Below are positions 62,709 to 64,000 of a stretch of DNA of 64,000 nucleotides, piece after piece. Positions within the stretch are counted from its first letter, which is position 1. Each line of letters starts with the position of its first letter. The DNA comes from Nostocales cyanobacterium Centralia_MAG_434 (GTDB taxonomy: Bacteria; Cyanobacteriota; Cyanobacteriia; Cyanobacteriales; Nostocaceae): NCBI GenBank assembly GCA_021324415.1, contig JAJPJF010000419.1, forward strand, positions 19,233 through 83,232. The letters run 5' to 3'. The position numbers were made by a program, and so were the translations under genes. The notes below the pieces were generated by a model that saw only the letters and a program-made list of their open reading frames with translations, made no database searches and was not told the origin of the DNA.

Positions 62709-64000
62709 ATGCCTGCGCCCACTATCATCCCTCCAAATACCGCCTTTCCTCTCATAGCGGTGGTTGGTCAAGAAGCCATTAAACTAGCCTTACTACTAGC
62801 AGCGGTCGATCCGGGGCTAGGCGGTGTAGTGATTGCAGGTCGTCGTGGAACAGCAAAATCGGTCATGGCGCGTGCCATCCATGCCCTTTTGCCACCCATT
62901 GAAGTCGTTAAAGGTTCAATCAGTAACTGCGACCCCAACACCCCAGAAGAATGGGATGACCAATTGCTAGCCAATCTGGAACAGGAGGGTAGACAAGATG
63001 CCTCCTCGACAATTGAAACAGAAATTATCCCCGCGCCCTTCGTACAAATTCCTTTGGGAGTTACAGAAGATCGACTCCTTGGTTCTGTTGATGTGGAACA
63101 GTCCGTAAAACAAGGAGACACTGTGTTTCAGCCAGGTTTGCTTGCACAGGCAAATCGAGGCATCCTTTATGTCGATGAAATAAATTTGTTGGATGATCAA
63201 ATATCTAACCAGCTTTTAGCTGTCTTATCTGAGGGACGTAACCAAATTGAACGCGAAGGCATTAGTTTTCAGCATTCTTGCAAACCACTGTTTATTGCTA
63301 CCTATAATCCAGAAGAGGGTCCATTACGAGAACATTTGCTAGATAGAATTGCGATCGCCCTTTCTGCTGATGGTGTCCTCGGTTTAGATCAAAGAGTAGA
63401 AGCAGTAGAACAGGCAATCTCCTACTCTCGTTCTCCCCAAGAGTTTCTCCAACAATATCAAGAAGATATAGATGCCCTCAAAACCCAAATCATTCTGGCA
63501 CGAGAATGGCTCAAAGAGGTTCAAATCAGCCACGAACAAATTGGCTACCTTGTTGATGAAGCAATTCGCGCAGGTGTGCAAGGTCATCGCGCCGAATTAT
63601 TTGCTATGCGGGTTGCCAAAGCAGCAGCGGCTTTAGATGGGCGCACACAGGTCAATTCTGAGGATTTGCGACGTGCGGTTGAATTGGTGATTGTACCACG
63701 AGCAACTGTTGTGCAGGCTCCGCCACCCCAACCAGAGTCACCACCACCCCCTCCCCCACCACCACAAGATCAGCAGGAACCAGAAGAGGAAGAGAATCAA
63801 GAACAAGAAGACCAAGACGAAAACCCAGAACAAGAACCGCCTAGTATTCCAGAAGAATTCATCTTTGATCCTGAAGGAGTCATTCTCGATCCGAGTGTGC
63901 TTTATTTTGCTCAAATGGCACAGCGACTGGGTAAATCTGGTAGCCGCAGTTTAATCTTTTCTGAAGATCGAGGACGCTACATTAAGCCAATGTTGCCCAA
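62709..64000 (+). CDS. chlD: magnesium chelatase subunit D (3' end outside window)
   Basis: 430 codons are visible. The start could be ATG 62709 or 62697. An AAA+-like part (~1-340) has a degenerate Walker [10 protein letters not shown] (Thr-Ala in place of Thr-Gly and no full GKS/T), [10 protein letters not shown] and the arginine-finger region. That degeneracy separates ChlD from ChlI. A proline run and an acidic [19 protein letters not shown] linker follow, and the integrin-I domain is cut by the window end. With ChlI and ChlH it inserts Mg into protoporphyrin IX for chlorophyll. Divergent from argC. Confidence 0.95.
   Translation, partial: MPAPTIIPPNTAFPLIAVVGQEAIKLALLLAAVDPGLGGVVIAGRRGTAKSVMARAIHALLPPIEVVKGSISNCDPNTPEEWDDQLLANLEQEGRQDASSTIETEIIPAPFVQIPLGVTEDRLLGSVDVEQSVKQGDTVFQPGLLAQANRGILYVDEINLLDDQISNQLLAVLSEGRNQIEREGISFQHSCKPLFIATYNPEEGPLREHLLDRIAIALSADGVLGLDQRVEAVEQAISYSRSPQEFLQQYQEDIDALKTQIILAREWLKEVQISHEQIGYLVDEAIRAGVQGHRAELFAMRVAKAAAALDGRTQVNSEDLRRAVELVIVPRATVVQAPPPQPESPPPPPPPPQDQQEPEEEENQEQEDQDENPEQEPPSIPEEFIFDPEGVILDPSVLYFAQMAQRLGKSGSRSLIFSEDRGRYIKPMLP

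Overview
The window is from a HIP1-rich cyanobacterium, most likely a filamentous Nostocales-type lineage. Evidence: many GCGATCGC-type octamers, CcmP, NdhL, CRR6, ChlD, two Hlips, a HetZ-family protein, a tRNA-Leu(UAA) gene split by a group I intron, and dispersed short tandem repeats of 7-9 nt. The genus cannot be set from sequence alone. No transposase, phage, plasmid or CRISPR gene was seen. The first and last genes run off the window.

Layout. 1-9739 (minus strand) is a NHLM-type bacteriocin export cluster. It holds three double-glycine precursor genes, a tandem cyclic-nucleotide-binding-like protein, an HlyD-type adaptor, a C39 peptidase ABC exporter, and a partner ABC protein cut by the window start. 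A NarL-type response regulator diverges from the cluster at 10123. A large histidine kinase with two phytochrome-like Cys-His GAF domains converges on that regulator. Each precursor is preceded by a near-identical promoter block with an 8-19-8 inverted repeat. 13.7-25.3 kb is core and hypothetical genes: NADAR, ccmP-rbfA-ycf33-like, HetZ-family, TsaC-like, larC, two lipoproteins, UPF0104, and a nucleotidyltransferase. 25.7-27.8 kb has the intron-containing tRNA-Leu and ndhL-DUF3007-trpA. 28-35 kb has a membrane protein, an HtrA protease and an RND efflux pair. 36-44.3 kb has a DUF3685 regulator, a Fur-family regulator, CRR6, heptose-type sugar genes, ispD, scpB and DUF760. 44.5-51.3 kb has a second HtrA, a small ribbon-helix-helix gene, a LysM/LytM protein, a cysteine hydrolase, thrC and DUF4112. 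52.2-53.0 kb is a duplicated, apparently structured non-coding unit. It is followed by a class A beta-lactamase, a 1054-residue seven-repeat membrane protein, tandem hli genes, a universal stress protein behind a c-di-AMP-type riboswitch, rnc, argC and partial chlD.

How it works together. The left 14 kb reads as a self-contained peptide secretion module with its own candidate two-component, possibly light-sensing, control. The rest is mostly vertically inherited cyanobacterial housekeeping separated by long, repeat-rich intergenic DNA. The strongest unexplained signals are the shared promoter block of the precursor genes, the duplicated structured unit at 52.2-53.0 kb whose stems carry compensatory base changes, and the hairpin elements with terminal inverted repeats.
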